NCBI GenBank assembly: GCA_009774055.1
Contig: VSNB01000108.1
Location: 1-10,093 of the forward strand
DNA length: 10,093 bases
Origin: Clostridiales bacterium
Lineage (GTDB): Bacteria > Bacillota > Clostridia > Oscillospirales > Oscillospiraceae
Direction of reading: 5' to 3'
Shown: one piece after another, positions 1 to 5,456 of the stretch
Layout of the letters: each line of letters begins with the position of its first letter
Numbering within the stretch: the stretch's first letter is position 1
Translations under genes and position numbers: made by a program
The notes under the pieces: generated by a model
The model's input: the letters and a program-made list of their open reading frames with translations, nothing else
What the model was told of the DNA's origin: nothing
The model's database searches: none

Positions 1-770
1 GAATATCCTGCCGGTGTGTGGATATCGACAGCGGCGGGTTGAGCCCGGCGGGGCTGGAGGAGAGCGGGGCGGACCTCTGTTACGTGACCCCCAGCCACCA
101 CTTCCCCACCGGCGTGACCATGCCGGCGGGCCGGCGGGCCCAGCTGCTGCGGTGGGCTGCGGCCCGGGAGGGACGGTATATTCTGGAGGACGACTACGAC
201 GCGGAATTCCGCTTCGACATGCGCCCCCTGCCCAGCCTGCAGGGCATGGGGGGCGGCGGCGGACGGGTGGTGTACCTGTGCACCTTTTCCAAAAGCCTGG
301 CGCCCAGCATCCGGATCGCCTGCATGGTGCTGCCCTGGGAGCTGCTGGGGGAGTACCGCCGGGCCTTCGGGAGCTATTCCAATACCGTGAGCCGGTTCGA
401 GCAGCAGACGCTGCGGCTGTTTCTGGAGGGGGGATACTTTACCCGCCATCTGGCAAGAATGCGGGGGGCCTACAAGGGGCGGATGGAGCGGCTGGCGGCG
501 GCCCTGGAGGAACGGTTCGAAGCCGTCCGGCTGTCGGGGCGGCACACGGGGCTCCACCTTCTGCTGCAGCTGCCGGAGGGGCCGGGAGAGGAGGCCATGA
601 TCCGGCGCGCCCTGGAGGAGGGGGTGCGGCTGAAGGGGCTCAGCGAGTACTATATGGAGCGCAGGGAGCGGTGCGGGGACAACTGCGTGATTTTGGGATA
701 CGCCTCCCTGCGGGACGGGGAGATCGGCGCGCTGGCGGAGGCCCTGGGCCGGGCCTGGGGCCGGGAGTGA
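1..770 (+). CDS. MocR/PdxR-type regulator, aminotransferase domain (5' partial)
   Basis: The reading frame is already open at base 3, so this is the 3' part of a longer gene whose start lies outside the window. The protein is the PLP-binding fold-type I aminotransferase domain of MocR/PdxR regulators, which are a GntR winged helix fused to an aminotransferase-like domain. Family hallmarks are visible in order: YVTPSHHFPTG, the RRAQLLRWA helix, ILEDDYDAEFRF (the Asp that contacts the PLP pyridine nitrogen) and TFSKSLAPSIRI. The Schiff-base lysine is the codon at 291-293. Family members usually have GTFSKSL; here a Cys precedes the Thr. The N-terminal DNA-binding domain cannot be seen, so a free-standing aminotransferase is possible, but the DDYDAEFR and FSKSLAPS wording is typical of MocR proteins. 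These regulate vitamin B6, GABA or amino-acid genes; no target is evident here. spoIIP follows 69 nt downstream on the same strand without a visible terminator. Confidence 0.85.
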   Translation, partial: ISCRCVDIDSGGLSPAGLEESGADLCYVTPSHHFPTGVTMPAGRRAQLLRWAAAREGRYILEDDYDAEFRFDMRPLPSLQGMGGGGGRVVYLCTFSKSLAPSIRIACMVLPWELLGEYRRAFGSYSNTVSRFEQQTLRLFLEGGYFTRHLARMRGAYKGRMERLAAALEERFEAVRLSGRHTGLHLLLQLPEGPGEEAMIRRALEEGVRLKGLSEYYMERRERCGDNCVILGYASLRDGEIGALAEALGRAWGRE

Positions 771-839
771 CGGCTGTCATATTGGGCCGGGCTGCGGAAT
801 AGACTGGGACAAGCCAAACTGCGAAAGGAGCGCTTGTCT

Positions 840-2051
840 GTGACAATCAAAAGAAAGCCGAGGCCCCAGTGGCTGCGGCGGGCTGCGGCGGCCGGAGCTG
901 CGGCGGCCGTGGTCTACGTAGTGGCCGCCACGGCCTCCAGCACGGATTTCCCCTCTGCTTGGGCGGCCCTGGGGGAGAAGAACCAGTGGGCCCTGGGCAT
1001 CCTGAAAAGCCAGCTGGAGGGGATCTGGACCACCGGCGGCCTGCCGGCGGGAGCGGCCATGGCCATCGGCCAGAGCCCCGTCCTGCTCTCCAGCCGGGAC
1101 GCGGTGCTGGAGCTGCGGCAGACGGAGGAGGAGAACGACAGCCCGGCGGAGGAGAAGCCGGAGGACGGGCAGAAGGAGCCTCCCGCGCCGAACCGTCCGG
1201 CGGAGCCCTCCGCGCCGGTGGCGGAGGAGCCGGCCCAGCCGGAGACGCCGCTGATCTTCGCCGACAACGGCGTGCAGGCCAGGACCCTGACCCCCTCCTC
1301 CCCGGAGGGATATATTGTAACGGGGAATGTGTACATCAATAACCGCTCGGAGAAGAGCTTTGACGAGACGCTGTTCGACGGGAGCTTCGCCGCCAGGCTG
1401 TCGGAGGAGGAGGGGCCCAAGGTGCTGATCCTCCACACCCACGGCAGCGAGGCATATACCATGCCGCCGGGACAGGAGTATGAGCCCAGTGGGGAGAGCC
1501 GGACCACGGACTGCGCCTACAACGTGGTCCGGGTGGGGGACGAGCTGGCCCGGACCCTGGAGGAGGCGGGGATCGGGGTGGTCCACGACCCCTCGCTCTA
1601 CGACTATCCGGAATACAGCGGGGCCTACGGCAGGTCCCTGACGGCAGCGGAGAGGGCCATGGAGGAATACCCCTCTATCTCCCTGGTGCTGGATATCCAC
1701 CGGGACGCGATTTCCGACGCAGACGGAAGCCCCTACAAGGTGGTCAGCGGCGTGGCGGGGGTGAACGCGGCCCAGATGTCCTTTATCATCGGCAGCGACG
1801 GCGGCGGGCTGGAGCACGAGGGGTGGCGGGAGAACCTGAAGCTGGCCGCCGCCCTGCAGCAGCGGCTGACGGAGGATTATCCCACCCTGATGCGGCCCGT
1901 CTCCGTACGCAATTCCCGGTATAACCAGCACGTGTCCCCGGGGGCCCTGCTGGTGGAGATGGGAGCGGCGGGGAACTCCCTGGACGAGGCCCTGCTGTCG
2001 GCCAGGCTGCTGGGGCAGGCCATCGGTCAGCTGTTCCTGGAGAAATCGTAG
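840..2051 (+). CDS. spoIIP: Stage II sporulation protein P (SpoIIP), cell-wall amidase/endopeptidase
   Basis: SpoIIP is the membrane-anchored peptidoglycan hydrolase (N-acetylmuramoyl-L-alanine amidase with endopeptidase activity) that works with SpoIID and SpoIIM to thin septal peptidoglycan and drive engulfment. The sequence shows a basic N-terminus and one Ala/Val-rich membrane segment (about residues 12-35), a low-complexity Glu/Pro linker (about 95-145), then the catalytic domain. That domain has LHTHGSEAY (first His at about residue 199), LDIHRDAI (His at about 287) and a C-terminal RYNQHVSPGALLVEMG block, all characteristic of SpoIIP. I chose GTG at 840: the AAAGGAG at 824-830 lies 9 nt upstream, whereas a TTG at 834 would leave only 3 nt. 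Length, about 403 residues, is normal. The gene stands alone here, without the gpr neighbour seen in Bacillus. No clear forespore or mother-cell promoter is visible, and it may be co-transcribed with the upstream gene. Confidence 0.93.
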   Translation: MTIKRKPRPQWLRRAAAAGAAAAVVYVVAATASSTDFPSAWAALGEKNQWALGILKSQLEGIWTTGGLPAGAAMAIGQSPVLLSSRDAVLELRQTEEENDSPAEEKPEDGQKEPPAPNRPAEPSAPVAEEPAQPETPLIFADNGVQARTLTPSSPEGYIVTGNVYINNRSEKSFDETLFDGSFAARLSEEEGPKVLILHTHGSEAYTMPPGQEYEPSGESRTTDCAYNVVRVGDELARTLEEAGIGVVHDPSLYDYPEYSGAYGRSLTAAERAMEEYPSISLVLDIHRDAISDADGSPYKVVSGVAGVNAAQMSFIIGSDGGGLEHEGWRENLKLAAALQQRLTEDYPTLMRPVSVRNSRYNQHVSPGALLVEMGAAGNSLDEALLSARLLGQAIGQLFLEKS

Positions 2052-2088
2052 CGGCTTTCCCTCCTGCGGCAATTTTTTCCGCCGGGTC

Positions 2089-2113
2089 AAACTTTTTGGC
2101 CCGGCGGCCCGTC
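2089..2113 (+). promoter_or_regulatory. Probable autoregulated ECF-sigma promoter upstream of the sigma/anti-sigma operon
   Basis: AAACTTTTT at 2089-2097 followed by CCGTC at 2109-2113 matches the SigW/SigV/SigX-class pattern (AAC -35 element with a T-run, then a CGTC -10), with 17 nt between AAAC and CGTC. It lies 65 nt upstream of the sigma start codon, as expected if the ECF factor transcribes its own operon. The same bases form a 13-bp hairpin (2079-2091 with 2095-2107, 3-nt loop, one G-T pair). No U-run follows on either strand, so I do not call that hairpin a terminator, although it may help end spoIIP transcripts. Confidence 0.6.
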
Positions 2114-2139
2114 TTATAAGCAGACGTCGAAAATCACGC

Positions 2140-2153
2140 AGGCAAGCTTGCCT
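2140..2153. promoter_or_regulatory. 14-bp perfect palindrome in the 5' UTR of the ECF sigma gene
   Basis: AGGCAAGCTTGCCT reads the same on both strands and lies between the predicted ECF promoter and the sigma gene's ribosome binding site (AAAGGA at 2162-2167). It could be a dimeric repressor operator or a short mRNA hairpin. The function is unknown. Confidence 0.3.
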
Positions 2154-2178
2154 CCATCCAGAAAGGATACTTCCGCCT

Positions 2179-2664
2179 ATGCCGACCGTAACAGACAACT
2201 CCCTGGACAGCTTCCTCATAGAGAATCAGGCGCGGTTCTACCGGCTGGCCTACAGCTATCTCAAACACCCGGAGGACGCCATGGACGCGGTGCAGACCGC
2301 CGTATGCCGCGCCGTGGAGCGGCAGAGCGGCCTGCGGAATCCGGCCTCCCTCCGTTCCTGGTTCTACCATATCCTGGTAAACGTCTGTCTGGACGCCCTG
2401 CGCCAGAGGGGGCGGTTCGTCCCCCTCTCGGAGTGGGAGGAAGCCGGGCGGGAGGACCCTCCCCCGGCGGACGAGAGCATCGCCCGGCAGATCGACCGGC
2501 TGCCGCCGGCGGCGGCCACGGTCATCCGTCTGCGGTTCTATGAGGAGCTCTCCCTGAAGGAGATCGCCGCTGTGACCGGATGCAGCGTCAACACAGTAAA
2601 AAGCCGCCTCTACGCCGGGCTGAAAAAGCTCAGACAATCCATGGAAGGAGAGGAAATCGAATGA
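2179..2664 (+). CDS. ECF RNA polymerase sigma factor (SigV/SigW-like)
   Basis: This is a 161-residue sigma-70 family factor of the extracytoplasmic-function group, which directs RNA polymerase to stress-regulon promoters after release from its anti-sigma. Region 2 covers about residues 12-78, including YLKHPEDAMDAVQTA (2.2) and SWFYHILVNVCLDALRQRGR (2.4, -10 recognition). A short acidic linker follows, then region 4 at about 104-153 with the helix-turn-helix LSLKEIAAVTGCSVNTVKSR (-35 recognition). Length is normal for the class. The start codon has AAAGGA at 2162-2167, 11 nt upstream. The stop overlaps the next start as ATGA, so the anti-sigma is translationally coupled. The partner's RsiV-like domain suggests a SigV-type (ECF30) role in envelope or lysozyme stress. 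That role is inferred, so no gene symbol is given. Confidence 0.92.
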   Translation: MPTVTDNSLDSFLIENQARFYRLAYSYLKHPEDAMDAVQTAVCRAVERQSGLRNPASLRSWFYHILVNVCLDALRQRGRFVPLSEWEEAGREDPPPADESIARQIDRLPPAAATVIRLRFYEELSLKEIAAVTGCSVNTVKSRLYAGLKKLRQSMEGEEIE

Positions 2665-3863
2665 ACCGATTCCAACATTTCAGCGAGGCCCGCGCGGCCT
2701 ATGAGAACGTCCCTATCCCTGACGGCCTGGAGGCCCGGGTCCAAGAGGGCATCCGGCAGGGCCGGGCGGCCCGCGCCCTGCGGCAGCGGCGCCGGGTCCG
2801 GCGCTGGGCCTGCGCCGCCGCCTGCTTCGCGGCGCTGTTTGCCGGGCTGAACCTGTCCCCCGCCGTTGCCAACGCCGCCGCCGGCGTCCCCGTCCTGGGG
2901 CGGCTGTTCCAGGTGCTGACCGTGGTCCGCTTCGAAAAGTCGGAGGACGGCATCGACTACGCCGTGGACGTCCCTGCCGTGGACGCCGAGGGAGATCTGG
3001 CTAAGACCGTCAACGACATGATCCAGGCCAAAGTGGACCTGCACATGGAAAAGGCACGGCAGGACTGGCAGGACTACCAGGACGCCTTCTTCGCCACCGG
3101 CGGCACGGAGGAGGAGTGGGGCGGACGGACCATGGATGTCTCCGTGGACTACGAGATCAAAAGCCAGACGGATACCCGCGTCTCCTTTGTGGTAACCATG
3201 GCGGAGGGCTGGGTCGCCTCCTTCGAGGAGCGGTACTGCTATAACCTGGACCTGGCGGAGGACCGGCCCGTCACCCTGCGGGACCTGCTGGGCGAGGACT
3301 GGGTCAGCGTCAGCAACGCAGCCATCCGGCGGCAGATCGAGGAGAGCGGGGACGAAGATGGCTCCACCTATTTCTTCACCCCGGAGCAGGGCGGCTTTAC
3401 CACCGTGGACGAGGGGACGGCCTTCTACATCCGGGAGGACGGCGTGCCCGTAGCGGTGTTCCCCCGCTACTCCATCGCCGCCGGAGCCGCCGGATTCCCC
3501 GAGTTCCCGGTGCACTCCCCCCGGAGTCCTCCCCCCGGCCCCCCGCACAAAAACCGCCCCGCGCCGTTTTCCGCCGCCGCGGGCCTCTGCGGTTCATCAA
3601 TCAGCCAGATAGTTCCTGACCAGAATCTGCAGGAGCTCGTCCCGATCCACCTTGCGGATCAGGGTACGGGCCTGATTATGGTTGGTAATATAGGTGGGGT
3701 CCTCGGAGAGGATGTAGCCCACGATCTGGTTGATGGGGTTATATCCCTTCTCCTCCAGCGCCTGGTACACGGTCAGCATGATCCGGTGGATCTCCGCATC
3801 CTGATCGATGACGAAATCAAATTTCCGGGTAAAGTCGTCCACTCCCGCACCACCTTTCTTTAA
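2661..3863 (+). CDS. RsiV-like membrane anti-sigma factor (DUF3298-type) with an anomalous C-terminal tail
   Basis: This is the partner of the upstream ECF sigma; its ATG overlaps the sigma stop (ATGA). Layout: a cytosolic N-terminus (1-48) ending in a strongly basic patch, RQRRRVRRW; a hydrophobic segment (about 49-70); SPAVANAAAGVPVLGRLF just outside the membrane; then an extracellular domain (about 85-284). That domain resembles the DUF3298 part of RsiV, with conserved-looking NLDLAEDRPVTLRDLLGE and FYIREDGVPVAVFPRYSIAA near its end. In Bacillus, RsiV binds lysozyme and is cleaved by signal peptidase; the Ala-Asn-Ala at 70-72 is a plausible signal peptidase site. Family proteins normally stop just after the motif that ends here at base 3512. 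This frame instead continues for 116 low-complexity, Pro-rich residues, the last 89 codons (to 3863) lying opposite ireB. I infer a lost or displaced stop codon; the first 284 residues are the trustworthy part. Confidence 0.8.
   Translation: MNRFQHFSEARAAYENVPIPDGLEARVQEGIRQGRAARALRQRRRVRRWACAAACFAALFAGLNLSPAVANAAAGVPVLGRLFQVLTVVRFEKSEDGIDYAVDVPAVDAEGDLAKTVNDMIQAKVDLHMEKARQDWQDYQDAFFATGGTEEEWGGRTMDVSVDYEIKSQTDTRVSFVVTMAEGWVASFEERYCYNLDLAEDRPVTLRDLLGEDWVSVSNAAIRRQIEESGDEDGSTYFFTPEQGGFTTVDEGTAFYIREDGVPVAVFPRYSIAAGAAGFPEFPVHSPRSPPPGPPHKNRPAPFSAAAGLCGSSISQIVPDQNLQELVPIHLADQGTGLIMVGNIGGVLGEDVAHDLVDGVISLLLQRLVHGQHDPVDLRILIDDEIKFPGKVVHSRTTFL
3549..3594 (-). terminator. Rho-independent terminator of ireB
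   Basis: Read on the minus strand just after the ireB stop, AACCGC pairs with GCGGTT (3589-3594 with 3552-3557). Above a 5-nt bulge, a second CCCGCG/CGCGGG helix forms (3578-3583 with 3558-3563). Five U residues follow (3549-3553). The terminator lies inside the anomalous tail of the convergent anti-sigma frame. No matching plus-strand terminator is visible for the anti-sigma. Confidence 0.6.
3597..3842 (-). CDS. ireB: IreB-family regulatory phosphoprotein (UPF0297)
   Basis: This small cytosolic protein is a substrate of the PASTA-domain Ser/Thr kinase; in Enterococcus faecalis IreB is phosphorylated by IreK and tunes cephalosporin resistance. The family core is plain: LTVYQALEEKGYNPINQIVG, then YILSEDPTYITNHNQAR and a C-terminal RDELLQILVRNYL. 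I chose the GTG at 3842-3840, giving 81 residues. A good AAAGGTGG ribosome binding site (3857-3850) lies 7 nt upstream, and the promoter -10 box sits directly against the upstream ATG at 3878, which would therefore not be transcribed. The N-terminal Thr (residue 5) is in the position range of the phospho-threonines of enterococcal IreB, but equivalence is inferred. In many Firmicutes ireB is followed by ruvX; here it is monocistronic and convergent with the anti-sigma gene, whose frame overlaps it completely. Confidence 0.93.
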   Translation of the reverse strand: MDDFTRKFDFVIDQDAEIHRIMLTVYQALEEKGYNPINQIVGYILSEDPTYITNHNQARTLIRKVDRDELLQILVRNYLAD

Positions 3864-3878
3864 AAGTAAGTCTTTCAT

Positions 3879-3907
3879 AGTATACTCGATTTTTTCCCGG
3901 CTGTAAA
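3879..3907 (-). promoter_or_regulatory. Sigma-A promoter of ireB
   Basis: On the minus strand, TTTACA (3907-3902) and TATACT (3884-3879) are separated by exactly 17 nt, a near-consensus promoter. Transcription should start about 6-8 nt downstream, near 3872, which fixes the ireB start at the internal GTG. A short inverted repeat, TTACA-CAGA-TGTAA at 3924-3937, sits just upstream of the -35 box and could bind an activator; its role is unknown. Confidence 0.82.
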
Positions 3908-4003
3908 GAGAAAAAAAGGAATGTTACACAGATGTAATATTCGACAATTTATCCTGGCGGGCCTGTTTCTGAAAATATTTGTAAAGAAATGGCGGAAATC
4001 AGC

Positions 4004-4031
4004 TTGACTTTTTCCCCATATCCGTTATAAT
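4004..4031 (+). promoter_or_regulatory. Sigma-A promoter of the rpsF-ssb-rpsR operon
   Basis: TTGACT (4004-4009) and TATAAT (4026-4031) lie 16 nt apart on the plus strand, divergent from the ireB promoter. The predicted transcript has a leader of about 70 nt before rpsF. Confidence 0.8.
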
Positions 4032-4065
4032 AATAAGGCTCGCGTTTTAACGGGCTATCCTTGCT

Positions 4066-4092
4066 CCCATCGGTGAATGGGGGCCATTCGTC
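4066..4092 (+). promoter_or_regulatory. Leader with two competing hairpins before rpsF
   Basis: Two mutually exclusive hairpins share bases. One is 4072-4080 with 4084-4092 (core GAATGG-GGG-CCATTC plus one G-C and two wobble pairs); the other is CCCAT at 4066-4070 with ATGGG at 4077-4081. They end just before the ribosome binding site AAAGGAGG (4095-4102). S6:S18 is known to bind its own leader in several bacteria, so autoregulation is plausible. I could not identify the published S6:S18 motif with confidence. Confidence 0.3.
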
Positions 4093-4109
4093 CAAAAGGA
4101 GGTGCAACC

Positions 4110-4406
4110 ATGGCAAAGATCAATGACAACTACGAGGTCGTGTATATCATCGACCCCGCCCAGGGCGAGGAAGCTGTCGCCGCCACCGTCGAGAAGTTCA
4201 AGGCGCTGGCGGAGAAGCACAGCTCCGCCGTGGAGGTCGAGGAGTGGGGCAAGCGGAAGCTGGCCTACGCCATCGACTACAAGACCGAGGGCCATTATGT
4301 TCTGATGTCCTTCACCAGCGATCCCGACTTCCCCAAGGAGCTGGACCGCGTGATGGGCATTACCGACGGCATCCTGCGCTCCATGATCGTCTGCAAAGGC
4401 GAGTAA
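4110..4406 (+). CDS. rpsF: Small ribosomal subunit protein bS6
   Basis: S6 binds 16S rRNA cooperatively with S18 in the platform of the 30S subunit. The 98-residue product has the expected order: NYEVVYIIDP (first strand of the ferredoxin-like fold), VEEWGKRKLAYAIDYKTEGH, the strand YVLMSFTSDP, and LDRVMGITDGILRSMIV near the end. The ATG at 4110 was chosen because AAAGGAGG at 4095-4102 lies 7 nt upstream and the protein then begins at the usual family position; an in-frame ATG at 4077 has no ribosome binding site. It is the first gene of the rpsF-ssb-rpsR operon, with ssb starting 15 nt after its stop. Confidence 0.96.
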   Translation: MAKINDNYEVVYIIDPAQGEEAVAATVEKFKALAEKHSSAVEVEEWGKRKLAYAIDYKTEGHYVLMSFTSDPDFPKELDRVMGITDGILRSMIVCKGE

Positions 4407-4421
4407 AGAGGAGGAGCACCC

Positions 4422-4904
4422 ATGTTGAACCACATTGTTATTATGGGCCGCCTGGTCCGGGACCCGGAGCTGCGCACAACACAGTCCGGCGTGTCCGTCA
4501 CCAGCTTCACCCTCGCCGTGGACCGGGACTTCAAGAACCCGAACGGGGAGAAGAGCACGGACTTTATTGACGTGGTGGCCTGGCGGCAGACGGCGGAGTT
4601 CGTCTGCAAATACTTCGGCAAGGGCCGTATGGCCGTGGCGGAGGGCCGCCTCCAGATCCGGGATTGGAAGGATCGGGACGGCAACAACCGCCGCAGCGCG
4701 GAGGTTGTCGCCGACAACGTGTATTTCGGCGACAGCAAGCGGGACAGCGCCTCCGGCGACAGCTACGGCAGCCCGCCCCCCTATGGGAATCCTGCGCCCG
4801 CGCCCTCTTACGGCGGCGGGTATGGCGGGGGCTACGGCGCCCCCTCCGCCGAGCCCTCCGGCTTCGCGGAGATTGACGATCAGGACGGGGATCTGCCCTT
4901 CTGA
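4422..4904 (+). CDS. ssb: Single-stranded DNA-binding protein
   Basis: SSB coats single-stranded DNA in replication, recombination and repair and recruits partners through its C-terminal tip. The OB fold (about residues 1-105) begins MLNHIVIMGRLVRDPELR and continues with VTSFTLAVDRDF, DFIDVVAWRQTAEFVCKYF, KGRMAVAEGRLQIRDW and SAEVVADNVYFGD. A disordered Gly/Pro/Tyr/Ser-rich linker with GGGYGGGYG follows, and the acidic tip DDQDGDLPF ends the protein. At 160 residues the size is typical. A strong purine-rich ribosome binding site (AGAGGAGGAG, 4407-4416) precedes the ATG. It occupies the classic Firmicutes position between rpsF and rpsR, but rpsR is unusually far downstream (600 nt). Confidence 0.97.
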   Translation: MLNHIVIMGRLVRDPELRTTQSGVSVTSFTLAVDRDFKNPNGEKSTDFIDVVAWRQTAEFVCKYFGKGRMAVAEGRLQIRDWKDRDGNNRRSAEVVADNVYFGDSKRDSASGDSYGSPPPYGNPAPAPSYGGGYGGGYGAPSAEPSGFAEIDDQDGDLPF

Positions 4905-4924
4905 CGGTCGAAGCGCGCCTCTCT

Positions 4925-4943
4925 GCCGCCCCTGCGGGGCGGC
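4925..4943 (+). other. Strong GC hairpin just downstream of ssb
   Basis: GCCGCCCC (4925-4932) and GGGGCGGC (4936-4943) form a perfect 8-bp stem with a TGC loop, 20 nt after the ssb stop. No U-run follows, so it is not a canonical terminator. It could pause RNA polymerase or protect the upstream rpsF-ssb mRNA from 3' decay, changing the ratio between S6/SSB and S18. Confidence 0.45.
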
Positions 4944-4995
4944 ACGGGACTTTCATCTTGAATCAGCCCGGGACCTGCGCGGCCCCGGACTCCGC

Positions 4996-5417
4996 GCCTA
5001 CTTTTGGCCCACGCCAAAAGTAGGCAAAAGCGTGCTTAAACCTACGGTTTAAGAATCCCTTATTTATCACGGGGGTAATTTGTTTTTGCGCTTCCACTGC
5101 AGACCGCCCGGCCTAAACCGGACCGGCTCCCATGGATCGGGCGAAGCGTCTATTTGAGGATGTCAACGGCAGACCCTACCGTCTGACACGGGGGAACTCC
5201 CGAAAAGAACCCCGGGAGATTCAGCGTGTATGACGGTAGGCACTGCAGCATGTTCGTGGGTAGACGCAGAAGTCCGGCGCACCAACGAAGGCATCAATGT
5301 AGAACCGCCAGGGTACGTCGGAGCGCAAATCAACACCCCCGTAATTCAGGAAGGTTCTTAGGAAACGTAGTTTCCTAAGCGATCTTTTGCTTCTTTTCGC
5401 TCGTGCGAAAAGAAGGC
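4996..5417. repeat. 420-bp fold-back (full-length imperfect palindrome) element between ssb and rpsR
   Basis: No gene is supported between 4905 and 5504; most of the gap is one giant imperfect inverted repeat. The left arm read forward aligns with the right arm read in reverse complement along its whole length. Anchors pairing across the element are ACGGGGGT (5069-5076) with ACCCCCGT (5335-5342), CCTACCGTC (5175-5183) with GACGGTAGG (5232-5240), ACACG (5186-5190) with CGTGT (5225-5229), and apical CTCCCG (5197-5202) with CGGGAG (5213-5218). Each arm also carries two local hairpins. Left: 4996-5008/5013-5025 (13 bp) and 5035-5042/5046-5053 (8 bp). Right: 5357-5366/5370-5379 (10 bp) and 5390-5400/5405-5415 (11 bp). 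It may be a MITE-like fold-back element or the gene of a large structured RNA. No transposase is encoded and I cannot identify target-site duplications. Confidence 0.75.
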
Positions 5418-5456
5418 CCCGTCAGGGGCAAAGCTGAGAAAAGAACTATTTACCGT

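Noticed and set aside
834..836. TTG at 834 as the spoIIP start
   Set aside because: Only 3 nt separate it from AAAGGAG; GTG at 840 has a proper 9-nt spacing.
914..1507. Long minus-strand open frames opposite spoIIP and other plus-strand genes
   Set aside because: High GC content leaves many frames open. These have low-complexity Arg/Pro/Gly translations, no ribosome binding sites, and lie opposite genes with clear family motifs.
5067..5345. tmRNA, RNase P RNA, SRP RNA or 6S RNA in the ssb-rpsR gap
   Set aside because: I looked for their conserved cores (the tmRNA tag and CCA end, RNase P P4 motifs, the SRP GGAAG-type loop, a 6S open bubble) and saw none. The whole-length palindrome also does not fit these RNAs.
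4977..5429. CRISPR array or tandem repeats around the fold-back element
   Set aside because: There are inverted, not direct, repeats and no regularly spaced repeat-spacer units.
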